Origin: a virus
DNA length: 33,598 bases
IMG/VR virus record: IMGVR_UViG_3300045974_000168
Span: 1-33,598 of that record
Reading direction: 5' to 3' (one strand)
Shown here in pieces: positions 8,700 through 15,863 of this stretch (the first letter of the stretch is position 1; the number at the start of each line of letters is the position of its first letter). Position numbers and translations under genes: made by a program. The notes beneath the pieces are model-generated. The model had not been told where the DNA came from. It saw only the letters and a program-made list of their open reading frames with translations, and searched no databases.

Positions 8700-9586
8700 C
8701 TATCGCGATGCTGCCTCGCGTGCTTGGTCTTGGATTTTTTCGTTCATTCTCATGGTTGCGATATACGACGCCCATGCTCTCTCTGACTTCACAATCTTGA
8801 ATGTCTGCCTGAACCACTTCGGCTGGTCTGTGACAGCCCCCTCGAATGGCAGGTTGTTCAGACAATTGTCCTTGTTCATGCATTCATTCATCAGTTCGAG
8901 TCTTCTCCAAACCGGGCTTTTGAATAATGAATTCGGACATTCATAGATGAAGATTGTCTCTCCATCCCCATCAAGTTTTTCTTGATATTTTCTATTACCC
9001 ATCTTCGGGTTTGCAACGTTCCTGACCGGGATTACCTTCCCGACCTGCTTCTGCCAAAGTATGGTGTGCTTTCGCTTGTGCCTGTTTCTGCAATTGCGCT
9101 GTTCACGCAGTGCTTCGGGACATTTACTGCAATTGTATTTGTCCTTTTTTATGTCGCCGCAGTTTAGTTTCAGGCTGTAACGGACCGCGGCGGTAAGTTT
9201 TTTATATCAAACGCGTTCATCTGCTCGGTCGACTTGATATTCACACAGAACCAGAACACCAACTCAGACGGTGCTTCGTTCAGGAATGTGTCGAAGTCGC
9301 TGCAGAATCCGATGCCATCGATTTCTAAGTTGTCGATGCCGACGAACTTCTGTCGCATCAATGCAATCAGTTGCTCTTCGTACTTCTTGGACGCTTCCTC
9401 TGTCTCGAACTCGTCACGCAACAGCGCATAGTTTTTTGATGCTGCATCGTTCTCAAGGAATGTGAATGCACGTGTCTTGATGACAATCTGCTCTTCTGCC
9501 GGCAGGTTGCGATTGTTGCGGCCATCTGGGAGCAGATAAGGGGGAACTGCAGAATAAATGTGATTTTTTCCATTAACCTTTGCCAT
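8700..9586 (-). CDS. Tail assembly chaperone G-T fusion via -1 frameshift
   Basis: This is the long product of a programmed -1 frameshift. Translation starts at 9586 and reads 130 codons to ATA AAA AAC (9197). It then slips back one base and continues CTT ACC GCC ... to the stop at 8700, giving 295 aa. The T frame is open without a stop from the slip site to 8700. It has no good start of its own: an internal ATG at 9002 lacks a ribosome site. The T part is Cys-rich (CGDI, CSKCPEA, RNCRNRH, ECPNS, ECMNKDNC) and may bind zinc. In lambda-like tails G and G-T coat the tape measure during assembly and leave before maturation. Position directly before the tape measure fits exactly. Confidence 0.88.
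9155..9203 (-). promoter_or_regulatory. Programmed -1 frameshift signal (slippery heptamer plus hairpin)
   Basis: Heptamer A AAA AAC at 9203-9197 in the proper zero-frame phase (ATA AAA AAC). Four bases downstream starts an 8-bp stem CGCCGCGG (9192-9185) pairing with CTGCGGCG (9162-9155), with one G-U pair and a 22-base loop that contains the zero-frame stop TGA (9172-9170). Confidence 0.88.
9170..9586 (-). CDS. Tail assembly chaperone G (unshifted product)
   Basis: 138 aa, small and charged, without membrane segments. Start ATG 9586 follows AGGAG at 9-base spacing; an upstream in-frame GTG/ATG extension lies in the terminator region and is rejected. The protein is the unshifted partner of the G-T fusion and normally the more abundant of the two in siphoviruses. 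The last eight residues after the slip site are unique to this form. It lies between the tail tube gene and the tape measure. Sequence alone would not identify the family; the call rests on the slippery heptamer, the downstream open frame and gene order. Confidence 0.85.
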   Translation of the reverse strand: MAKVNGKNHIYSAVPPYLLPDGRNNRNLPAEEQIVIKTRAFTFLENDAASKNYALLRDEFETEEASKKYEEQLIALMRQKFVGIDNLEIDGIGFCSDFDTFLNEAPSELVFWFCVNIKSTEQMNAFDIKNLPPRSVTA

Positions 9587-9621
9587 GACTCGGGTCTCCT
9601 GTGCTTGTATGTAGTGGGATT

Positions 9622-9653
9622 TAAAAAAGAAGGGGATGGGATGTCCCACCCCC
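9622..9653 (-). terminator. Rho-independent terminator after tail tube gene
   Basis: On the minus strand GGGGGTGGGA, loop CA, TCCCATCCCC, then TTCTTTTTT. The stem has one G-U pair. It lies 13 bases after the tube gene stop and would reduce chaperone and tape-measure transcript relative to tube protein. Confidence 0.85.
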
Positions 9654-9665
9654 TGTCAGGTCTTC

Positions 9666-10751
9666 TTAATATGCGGCGGTTTTGTCTTTGGTCTGAACTG
9701 CAATAGGATATCCAATCGCAGGGTCAATCATGCTCTTGTACTTCATCTTGAGAGAGGGTGTCTTTCCTTCGACATCCCGCTCAGGTGCGTCTGAGGAAAA
9801 CAATGCGCGGGGGATATCAAACAGAGTCTGATATGTTTCGGTTGTGTTGATGGTCTCGAAGTTGTCGAGAATACACATCAAGGACGACATTGTGATTCCG
9901 GTCGCCAAACGCTTGAATTCTGCCGCAGAACTGAATCCGGAGGTCGGGTCGTTGTAGTCCATAGTGAAGTCAATCTCAACTTCGAACGCCTTATTTCTAA
10001 CGGTCTTCGAAGGTCCGACGATGCCATTCAAAATCGCTTTGTCGTCAAGACCATTGGTGATTTTGATGGTGAATTCGTCAGGATAGAATCTGTCCATGGT
10101 GCCAGGTGCGATGTCGGTGAAGTCGGGAGCAGTGCCAGTTCTTGCAGCACCAGCGCCGATGTACCACGCGACGCCCTGTCCGGTGTAGGGAACACGAACA
10201 GAGAACACAGGGTTCGGAGTCGCTGCTTGGTCAGGTGCACCAATCCAGTCGCCTGCGCCCTTGAGTTCGATGGTGATAGTGACGTCTTCGCCCTGCTTGC
10301 CTTTGATGGTGATTGAGAAGGGACGCTCACCTCCAAAGTCCTGAGACTTCGTGACACCCTCTTCGTCGGTGTTGGGAGAGAACAACATGGCTTGGTCAAG
10401 CAAGGGATTCCCCGCGCCGTATGGCATTCGGACAGGATACATCAGCCCTTTGTATCCATCTGTGTCGATGGTTGCGCGGACTCCGGCATGTCCCATGACG
10501 AACTTGAAGAAATCCACGAATTCCTCAGGAGAGAAAATCGCTTCAATCGAATGAGCGAATGACTGGTCTTTTCGGGTTGCAGTGGGATATCCCAGAGACG
10601 AGTTGACGCCCATGAACTGCTTCCTCACTTCATCCTTATAGTTCACTTTAGGGACAATTCCCTTTGTAACCCTGAGGAACTTATAAGCAGGTGCCCCCGG
10701 CTTTGTTCCCCTCGTTGTTTCAATTGCGTATGGCAGAAAATCAACACCCAT
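9666..10751 (-). CDS. Major tail tube protein
   Basis: 361 aa, AAGGAGG before the ATG. Starts with MGVDFLPYAIETTRGTKPGA, the form of siphovirus tube subunits (an N-terminal 'xxYAxExTxGT' segment). The rest is beta-rich with several DFTMDYNDP / EFTIKITNG strands. It forms the hollow tube through which DNA passes. Position between the tail-terminator-like gene and the chaperones, and a strong terminator directly behind, fit a highly expressed structural subunit. At 361 aa it is longer than minimal tube proteins (~150-250 aa), so an extra surface domain is likely. Family identity is inferred from position and composition. Confidence 0.8.
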   Translation of the reverse strand: MGVDFLPYAIETTRGTKPGAPAYKFLRVTKGIVPKVNYKDEVRKQFMGVNSSLGYPTATRKDQSFAHSIEAIFSPEEFVDFFKFVMGHAGVRATIDTDGYKGLMYPVRMPYGAGNPLLDQAMLFSPNTDEEGVTKSQDFGGERPFSITIKGKQGEDVTITIELKGAGDWIGAPDQAATPNPVFSVRVPYTGQGVAWYIGAGAARTGTAPDFTDIAPGTMDRFYPDEFTIKITNGLDDKAILNGIVGPSKTVRNKAFEVEIDFTMDYNDPTSGFSSAAEFKRLATGITMSSLMCILDNFETINTTETYQTLFDIPRALFSSDAPERDVEGKTPSLKMKYKSMIDPAIGYPIAVQTKDKTAAY

Positions 10752-10775
10752 GACGGGCCTCCTTGTATGTGCGTT

Positions 10776-11177
10776 TTATTGTAGAACTTCTGGAATAACG
10801 ATTTCGACTTTGCCTTTCAACTGCGACCCTTCACTGGTCTGCTTGACAGTGCTCCACCCCTTGAGGATGGTGCTTGATGCCTGACCCGCTCTTCGTGGGT
10901 CTGCTCTCAATGCTTCGTCAATGGCTTTGCATTTGTCGACAAGATTGACAGTGTCTGATTCTCTGCCGACTGCGTTCAACATCAACTTCAAATTGTATGA
11001 CCGCGACTTGATGTAGTTGCCCACTGCATAGTGATTTTGGACACCATCGTCATCAAGCAGGATGTCGATGCTATATGGTGCATTGCCAGACTCACGCTCT
11101 CTCGTCGACGTGGAATGCAACCATGTCAAGGTGCTCAACTGAGCGACAACATCTTCGAGTGCTTCTTTGAGTGCCAT
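10776..11177 (-). CDS. Tail terminator / tail completion-like protein
   Basis: 133 aa. ATG 11177 sits just after the preceding stop (TAA CATG) with AGGA upstream; a longer in-frame reading from 11225 overlaps the previous gene and is rejected. The C-terminal half (ADPRRAGQASSTILKGW, then KGKVEIVIPEV) has the pattern of gpU/HK97-gp11-type tail terminators: a conserved DPR-GG/A segment followed by a final beta strand. Such proteins cap the tail tube where it meets the head connector. The gene directly precedes the tube gene, the expected place. The call rests on this weak pattern plus order. Confidence 0.6.
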   Translation of the reverse strand: MALKEALEDVVAQLSTLTWLHSTSTRERESGNAPYSIDILLDDDGVQNHYAVGNYIKSRSYNLKLMLNAVGRESDTVNLVDKCKAIDEALRADPRRAGQASSTILKGWSTVKQTSEGSQLKGKVEIVIPEVLQ

Positions 11178-11178
11178 G

Positions 11179-11610
11179 TTATAGTGTCCTGTACCAGTCA
11201 TTCGGCTGGTCTTCGATTGGTTCATCAGCAGTCGACATCCTCATATCAAGAACAAGTGAATCATAATCTGCGCGGAACTCATTCGATTTCGTTTTGTAGA
11301 TGCCTTTATCTTCGGCCGGCTTGAGTGAGTATTCGTTGTAAATCAGAGACAATGTCCTGAACACGAGAGCCTGTTTGATTTGCATCTCAGTCATCTCGTC
11401 ATAATATGTGCCGATGTCAGCGCCATCGATGTCAGTTGCAGGAGCGAAGATATCAGCAAATGCCGTCTTGCGAATCCGGAACAGGTCGACTTTGAATAGT
11501 TCGAATGCTGCGCTGATATAATCGTCAATGGTTTTGTCGAACTGCATATAGACTTCATATGTGCCGTCCATTGCATTGACCTGTGCCGATGTTGGAAGTT
11601 TGCCAGCCAT
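11179..11610 (-). CDS. Head-tail connector region protein, unknown
   Basis: 143 aa, acidic, mostly helical by composition (DKTIDDYISAAFELFKVDLFRIRKTAFADIF), no recognised motif. GGAGG precedes the ATG, which begins one base after the preceding stop. It sits in the block between capsid and tail tube where head completion and adaptor proteins are encoded. The N-terminal helix-rich part would suit an adaptor of the gp6/gp15 type, but sequence gives no direct support. Confidence 0.7.
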   Translation of the reverse strand: MAGKLPTSAQVNAMDGTYEVYMQFDKTIDDYISAAFELFKVDLFRIRKTAFADIFAPATDIDGADIGTYYDEMTEMQIKQALVFRTLSLIYNEYSLKPAEDKGIYKTKSNEFRADYDSLVLDMRMSTADEPIEDQPNDWYRTL

Positions 11611-11611
11611 C

Positions 11612-12082
11612 TCAGACCTCCGCCACGTTGCCGGCCGACTCTTCTATTGCACATTTAATTGACACCATCTTCTGCAAAATCAGTCTCAATTCTGCATCGC
11701 CAATCAACGAATCAAGCAATGTGAATACGCCCTTTGCGATGGTGTAGTTTTTGGTCAGTGTTGCGAGTGTTTGACCAACAAAACGGACCGGGAGGTCAGC
11801 AAGGGCAGCATCAATATCTTCATACCCTGCTTCTTGCAATGCCTGCTCTGTGCCACGAGAGGCGATTTCCTTTCCGATGATATGGAGGAAGTCAGCAACG
11901 TTTGCCAGCAATGCACCCTTCTCAGTCAGCGAGAGATGATTTGTGGTTGGGTCTGATTCATTGATGCCGAACAAGTTCAGCACAGAATTCGCGGCTGGAA
12001 CTGTTTCGTTTGCATATGTGGTGAAAGACTTGGCGATGATGTCGGAACGATTAATCAGAACAGATGATTTATTGTAACTCAT
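11612..12082 (-). CDS. Head-tail joining region protein, unknown
   Basis: 156 aa, helical, Ala/Leu-rich, with hydrophobic patches but no clear membrane segment. GGAGGG precedes the start and ATGA overlaps the stop of the 57-aa gene upstream, so the two are translationally coupled. No family recognised. Location immediately after the capsid cluster suggests a virion or assembly role. Confidence 0.72.
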   Translation of the reverse strand: MSYNKSSVLINRSDIIAKSFTTYANETVPAANSVLNLFGINESDPTTNHLSLTEKGALLANVADFLHIIGKEIASRGTEQALQEAGYEDIDAALADLPVRFVGQTLATLTKNYTIAKGVFTLLDSLIGDAELRLILQKMVSIKCAIEESAGNVAEV

Positions 12083-12252
12083 TTGTCTTTCCCTCCGCCA
12101 TTGCTGCCGTTCTTTTTATCTTTGCCGGGAAACGTCTGCCCATATGAAACCCTCGAAGTCAGAATCCACTTTGGACTGACTCGTGCGTCCACTTCGTACT
12201 TCATGCAGGTTTCGCCGGTTTCGAGGTTGGTATATGATTGTAATGTTGCCAT
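12079..12252 (-). CDS. Small protein after major capsid (57 aa)
   Basis: Begins MATLQSYTNLETGE and includes VDARVSPKWILTSRV, ending in a Gly/Lys/Asn-rich tail. Small proteins with a 'D-x-R-x-S-P-x-W' segment are frequent directly downstream of phage capsid genes; their role is unknown. AGGGGGC lies before the ATG and the stop overlaps the next start (ATGA). Too short for many gene callers but the context is strong. Confidence 0.75.
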   Translation of the reverse strand: MATLQSYTNLETGETCMKYEVDARVSPKWILTSRVSYGQTFPGKDKKNGSNGGGKDK

Positions 12253-12298
12253 CTGATGCCCCCTGTCGCGTTCCTGATAAGCTGTGAGACGTGAAGTC

Positions 12299-12323
12299 GG
12301 GGGAGTCTATAGCAGACTCCCCC
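12299..12323 (-). other. Strong stem-loop after major capsid gene, without U-tract
   Basis: Perfect 10-bp inverted repeat GGGGGAGTCT / AGACTCCCCC with a 5-base loop, 19 bases after the capsid stop. No T-run follows on either strand. It may be an RNA stabiliser, a processing site or a Rho-dependent pause rather than an intrinsic terminator. Confidence 0.75.
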
Positions 12324-12341
12324 TTGTTCTACGTTCGCCTC

Positions 12342-13277
12342 TTAGGCGGTGATTGCGACGTCCTTGATGCCGGAGATACGAGCAGCGGCAAGGTCAGACA
12401 GAAGAGCAAGACCAACATACCATTCGATACGAGTACGGAATGAAGGCTTGGTTTCCAGTTCGCCCAGGTCACGAGCGTTCAGAGTGCCGTTCTGGATACC
12501 AGTCAGGCCGTCGTCACGGAAAGAGACGGGATAGATGGAGGTACATGCATCAGCGCCTGCACCGTAGTCTGCCTCAGTGAAGGGCAGGATTTCTGCGTTT
12601 GCGCCGTCCTTGCCAACTGCGAGAATTGGCAGGCCGTTGTAAGAAGTAACCTGACGACCGAAGTCATCCTTTGTGATGACGATGTTACCACCCAGAGCAG
12701 TTGACTTCGATGCCTGTGTGAACCGACGTCTCATGCCCTTGTTCATGATGAGTGCGTTCGGGTCAACAACGCGGTCGATACACTCGTCAAGCAGGATGAG
12801 GGACAGTGCGTCTCCACCACCAGTTGCGCCAGCGTGGACATGCTGACCTGCAGCGACCTTGTTCTGAATACCGTCGAACTCAAGAGGGTTCGAGGTGTGG
12901 TCGCCCTTCAAGAAGACTTTGGCGATGTTCAGAGCGAGTGCTTTAATCTTGCTGCCCTCGTTTGTGGTGCGAGCGTTCGGTCCCTGCATATCGATGATGG
13001 ACTTGTCAACGTCAACGTCGCCACCGGCGATGTACAGCGCCTCAACCTTCTGGTCTACTGTACCAGTGGACTCGACGTATCCTGCGCCAACTGCACGGAA
13101 TGCAGTGTCAGGCAGTGTCAGTTCCTTATTGAACTTGATGGCTGAACCGTTGATGTCCATCCATGGGATAGCTGCGACCAACTGGTCAGAGCCTGCGAAT
13201 GCCTGCATAACGCCGGCAAGGAATACATCGCCGTTGTTGATTGCGAGCTTGGATGCTTCTGCTAGTGTAAGTGCCAT
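12342..13277 (-). CDS. Major capsid protein, HK97-fold
   Basis: 311 aa. N-terminus MALTLAEASKLAINNGDVFLAG and the following hydrophobic IPWMDINGSAIKFNKE match the start of a widespread HK97-fold major capsid group. Later NALIMNKGMRRRFTQASK and GLPILAVGKDG are the spine-helix and P-domain type segments ('ilmn...r..'). AAAGGAG is 11 bases before ATG. It lies directly after the scaffold gene, as expected, and carries a strong stem-loop behind it. No N-terminal delta domain is fused; scaffold is a separate gene. Confidence 0.92.
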   Translation of the reverse strand: MALTLAEASKLAINNGDVFLAGVMQAFAGSDQLVAAIPWMDINGSAIKFNKELTLPDTAFRAVGAGYVESTGTVDQKVEALYIAGGDVDVDKSIIDMQGPNARTTNEGSKIKALALNIAKVFLKGDHTSNPLEFDGIQNKVAAGQHVHAGATGGGDALSLILLDECIDRVVDPNALIMNKGMRRRFTQASKSTALGGNIVITKDDFGRQVTSYNGLPILAVGKDGANAEILPFTEADYGAGADACTSIYPVSFRDDGLTGIQNGTLNARDLGELETKPSFRTRIEWYVGLALLSDLAAARISGIKDVAITA

Positions 13278-13318
13278 GACTTGTGTTCTCCTTTATCGTG
13301 TGTTTTGTGTGAGTGAGA

Positions 13319-13936
13319 TTATTGCTGTTTCTGGGGTGTTCCCGGTGCAACCCGTCCAGTCTTTACGAGGTTGTTATCTCGTGCATACTGCATCAACTGG
13401 TTCGGGTTCATCTTCTCCAGGTCTGCGGTCGACTTCTCTGCTACCTGTCGAGGATTCGGATTGTGAACTGACTTCAACAGTCCTTTGCTTTCTGCTTCAA
13501 CAATCATGTCGAGTCGCTCTTCTGCCGACAACTTCAACATGTTTGCATTCTCGAACAGTGGTTTCAGGTTCTCGGGAACGGTTGCGAGCTTGGCGTCCAA
13601 TATTTTTTGAATCTTCTGCTCTGCAATAGTTTTTGCACTCGTGCTCTCACCCTTCAATGCTTCCACCTGTGCCATCAGTTCGTTGAGACGTGTCTCAGCG
13701 TCCGCTTTGACTTCGTCCTTTTCCTTCTTGAATCCATCCCGCTTTTCTGCTGCTGTCTTGATGTCGAGTTTGAGTCTCTCATTCTCGGCGATGACAGATG
13801 CGACTTGCGCTTGCAGTGTTGCGAGAGTTTGGGCGTCCGCCCCTTTTCCGTCCTTGTTCTGGTCCCCGTCCGGTTCTCCAGTGGTGATTAATGCTCCGAA
13901 TCCACGGATTATCTTTTCACCTTTGATGCTTTTCAT
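13319..13936 (-). CDS. Capsid scaffolding protein
   Basis: 205 aa from ATG 13936 (AAAGGAG upstream; the longer reading from 14008 overlaps the preceding gene and has no site). A Lys/Glu/Ala/Gln-rich helix (about residues 40-125) predicts a long coiled coil. The C-terminal part is more ordered (ENLKPLFENANMLKLSAEERL) and ends in a Pro/Gln tail. Composition, size and position one gene before the capsid are those of siphovirus scaffolds, which guide shell assembly and then leave. No protease motif seen. Confidence 0.82.
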   Translation of the reverse strand: MKSIKGEKIIRGFGALITTGEPDGDQNKDGKGADAQTLATLQAQVASVIAENERLKLDIKTAAEKRDGFKKEKDEVKADAETRLNELMAQVEALKGESTSAKTIAEQKIQKILDAKLATVPENLKPLFENANMLKLSAEERLDMIVEAESKGLLKSVHNPNPRQVAEKSTADLEKMNPNQLMQYARDNNLVKTGRVAPGTPQKQQ

Positions 13937-13961
13937 AAGTGCTCCTTTGTGCGTTTGGGTT

Positions 13962-14396
13962 TCAGTAGTTTGTGAAGCTGTCGACCAGATGCTGCTCAAG
14001 ACTCTCACAAATCAACGTACTGACTTCTGTGTCGCTCAATTCAATGAAGGGTCGCAGTCTTTCATTCCATCCGGCTTTCGCTGCCTCAGTTGTGGAACTA
14101 AATCCCACTTGGCAGTGATTGGTGACTCCGGTCAGAACTCCGAGGTTGCCGAGCATGTTGTGTCTCTGAGTGAGGTCAACGTATGCTGTCTGATAGCCCT
14201 TCTTTGCTCTCTGTTTAACCGAGGCGGGGGAGTAAGCCTTGAAGGCTGAGTCTGCCCCCTTCCCCGACTGTGTACGTCTCACAACGGTCGCTGATACGCT
14301 TTGTCCGATTGCAGTCATCTCCGAAGATGTGAAGTCGCGGGAGCATGCTCTCAGCAGTCCTTCAATATCTTCAATTGATGTCAGCGCTCTCGACAT
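13962..14396 (-). CDS. Virion morphogenesis protein (Mu gpG / HK97 gp10-like)
   Basis: 144 aa. The segments RRTQSGKGADSAFKAYSP, VDLTQRHNMLGNL, KAGWNERLRPFIELSDTE follow the pattern of the phage virion morphogenesis / tail completion group: 'R...G.....F..YS', 'vdLT..g.ML', and 'R.F..LSd'. Members help complete the head-tail junction. Here it lies before scaffold and capsid rather than after them, an order also seen in Mu-like modules. Translation start ATG 14396 has AAAAGGAAC upstream. It follows repeat B and has its own shared-motif promoter. Confidence 0.7.
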   Translation of the reverse strand: MSRALTSIEDIEGLLRACSRDFTSSEMTAIGQSVSATVVRRTQSGKGADSAFKAYSPASVKQRAKKGYQTAYVDLTQRHNMLGNLGVLTGVTNHCQVGFSSTTEAAKAGWNERLRPFIELSDTEVSTLICESLEQHLVDSFTNY

Positions 14397-14427
14397 GCCT
14401 TAGTTCCTTTTCTCAATCAATGTGTTT

Positions 14428-14456
14428 ATTCTATTTACAGGCTGTGTGTGCGTCAA
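14428..14456 (-). promoter_or_regulatory. Shared-motif promoter before gpG-like gene
   Basis: TTGACG, 17-base spacer CACACACAGCCTGTAAA, TAGAAT followed by AAACAC. Drives the capsid module downstream of repeat B. Confidence 0.82.
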
Positions 14457-14467
14457 TAATAAAAAAT

Positions 14468-14885
14468 CAGGCTTTGAATAAAGAATCTTCGAGAATCTTT
14501 TCCTTTATTAAAGACCCCGTATCCTTAAACCTCAAACCCTGACCATTCGTTCTATCTCAGCCGGTTTTGTTTTTAATCCGGGATTTTGTTTTTCATGTTT
14601 TAAAAAAATGTGCAGATATATATATTCTTTATCTTACTCTATCCTATTGGACCGGGTATTGCCCATCCATACCCGCGGGTATTGGACATGAACCCTGTAA
14701 CTATTTGTTTTTGTTATGTATGCAAAAACCTGCATATTCATCAAACATTTGTTTGACATACTTTTTTTATGTCAAAAAATGACGGGTATTTCCTGTCCTT
14801 TTCCGTCCAATACCCGGTAGATTACCCGCGGGTATTGGACACAATCACCGTAACTATTTAATATCTTTATGTATTCAAAAACCTG
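14468..14885. repeat. Intergenic repeat B with tandem palindromic units
   Basis: Fills most of the 550-base gene-free gap between the MuF-like gene and the gpG-like gene. It repeats the blocks of repeat A and adds a second unit. Palindrome ATACCCGCGGGTAT lies at 14669-14682 and TACCCGCGGGTA at 14823-14834. Each is followed by TTGGACA, then GTAACTATTT and a TTATGTAT.CAAAAACCTG tract. Arms GTCCAATACCC (14805-14815) and GGGTATTGGAC (14830-14840) form a perfect 11-bp inverted repeat. TTTGACATA / TATGTCAAA is another 9-bp inverted repeat near 14754-14778. The remaining bases 14886-15006 show nothing recognisable. Confidence 0.88.
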
Positions 14886-15006
14886 AATGTAATTTTAGAA
14901 TATCATCATCACGCAACCAATCATTTGTGGGCTCCTTTATACCGATTGGCATAACAAAGCCCCAAACTAGCCTGTTCTATTTCATTTGTCCACTTTACTC
15001 ATGCTA

Positions 15007-15861
15007 TTAGTCGACCGGATTATCCTTGCCAGCTTCAACCCCTTCATCAGCACCCCACCCGACAGGTACTGGCAGAAGGCGATGCCTGCAGTTGTATCCG
15101 CCTCTCACCGTGAAGACGCTACCTGGTGCCTTGCCCTGCCACTTCAAACCCTGCCACGCCTCGATTTGACCCCTTGTGTAACGTTTCCCTACGCGGTCAA
15201 TGCAGAACTTGCGGCTTGTCTTCATCAATGTACCGGCATAATAGAACGCCTGCGCTGTGTCGCCACCCATTACCATCTGGTCAAGGGTCGCATTAAATCC
15301 CATGATTGCATCTTGTGCATATGTTGCCGCATACCTTGCGTGCTTCGGATTTGTTACCGCCGCACCAATGGACTCTGACATCTCTTTGAACGTCGACCCA
15401 CTCAGAACATGCTGATACAATTCCTTGTGGATTTCCTGCATCGTGAAGTCGCCGAGTGTGGTGAAGTATTCGACATCCATCTGTTGTAAGGCATGCAGGG
15501 TTCCGCTGTTGACTCGTGTCCATGGTTGATTAGGTGCAATCAGTGAGTATAGTTCTTTTGCCCTCACCACTACCTGGTCATAGTCACCAACGAACTCGGC
15601 AACAACAGAAGCATATCCAGCCTCTGCCGCTGCCGCTTTGAGGTTGTCAGCAGAGTTTAATGCCCACCCGATATTGTAATCAGATATGGCAAGGGCTCCG
15701 TCTGCGACTTCCAATTCAGCCACAAGACCCGCTATCTTTCGCTCTAAACGGGCGGCAACAATTGCAAGGTCGCTCTCGAACTTCGTCAACCTTGCAGTGA
15801 TGGCGACGTCGTTCGAGTTGACCAGTGCCTCAACCTTTGGCACTACCTTGACTTTCTTCAT
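15007..15861 (-). CDS. MuF-like phage head morphogenesis / minor head protein
   Basis: 284 aa directly after the portal gene. The C-terminal region reads FCIDRVGKRYTRGQIEAW, then GSVFTVRGGYNCRHRLLPV. This is the 'C....GK.y...........CRH.l.Pv' pattern of Mu gpF/SPP1 gp7-type proteins, which are packaged in a few copies and associate with portal. The N-terminal ~190 residues are helical and variable, as in the family. Start ATG overlaps the region of the portal stop, preceded by GGAG. No toxin domain is fused at the C terminus. Confidence 0.78.
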   Translation of the reverse strand: MKKVKVVPKVEALVNSNDVAITARLTKFESDLAIVAARLERKIAGLVAELEVADGALAISDYNIGWALNSADNLKAAAAEAGYASVVAEFVGDYDQVVVRAKELYSLIAPNQPWTRVNSGTLHALQQMDVEYFTTLGDFTMQEIHKELYQHVLSGSTFKEMSESIGAAVTNPKHARYAATYAQDAIMGFNATLDQMVMGGDTAQAFYYAGTLMKTSRKFCIDRVGKRYTRGQIEAWQGLKWQGKAPGSVFTVRGGYNCRHRLLPVPVGWGADEGVEAGKDNPVD

Positions 15862-15863
15862 GA

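Noticed and set aside
8700-9002. Stand-alone 100-aa gene starting at ATG 9002
   Set aside because: No ribosome site, and the frame is open upstream to a well-placed slippery heptamer; read as the T part of the frameshift product.
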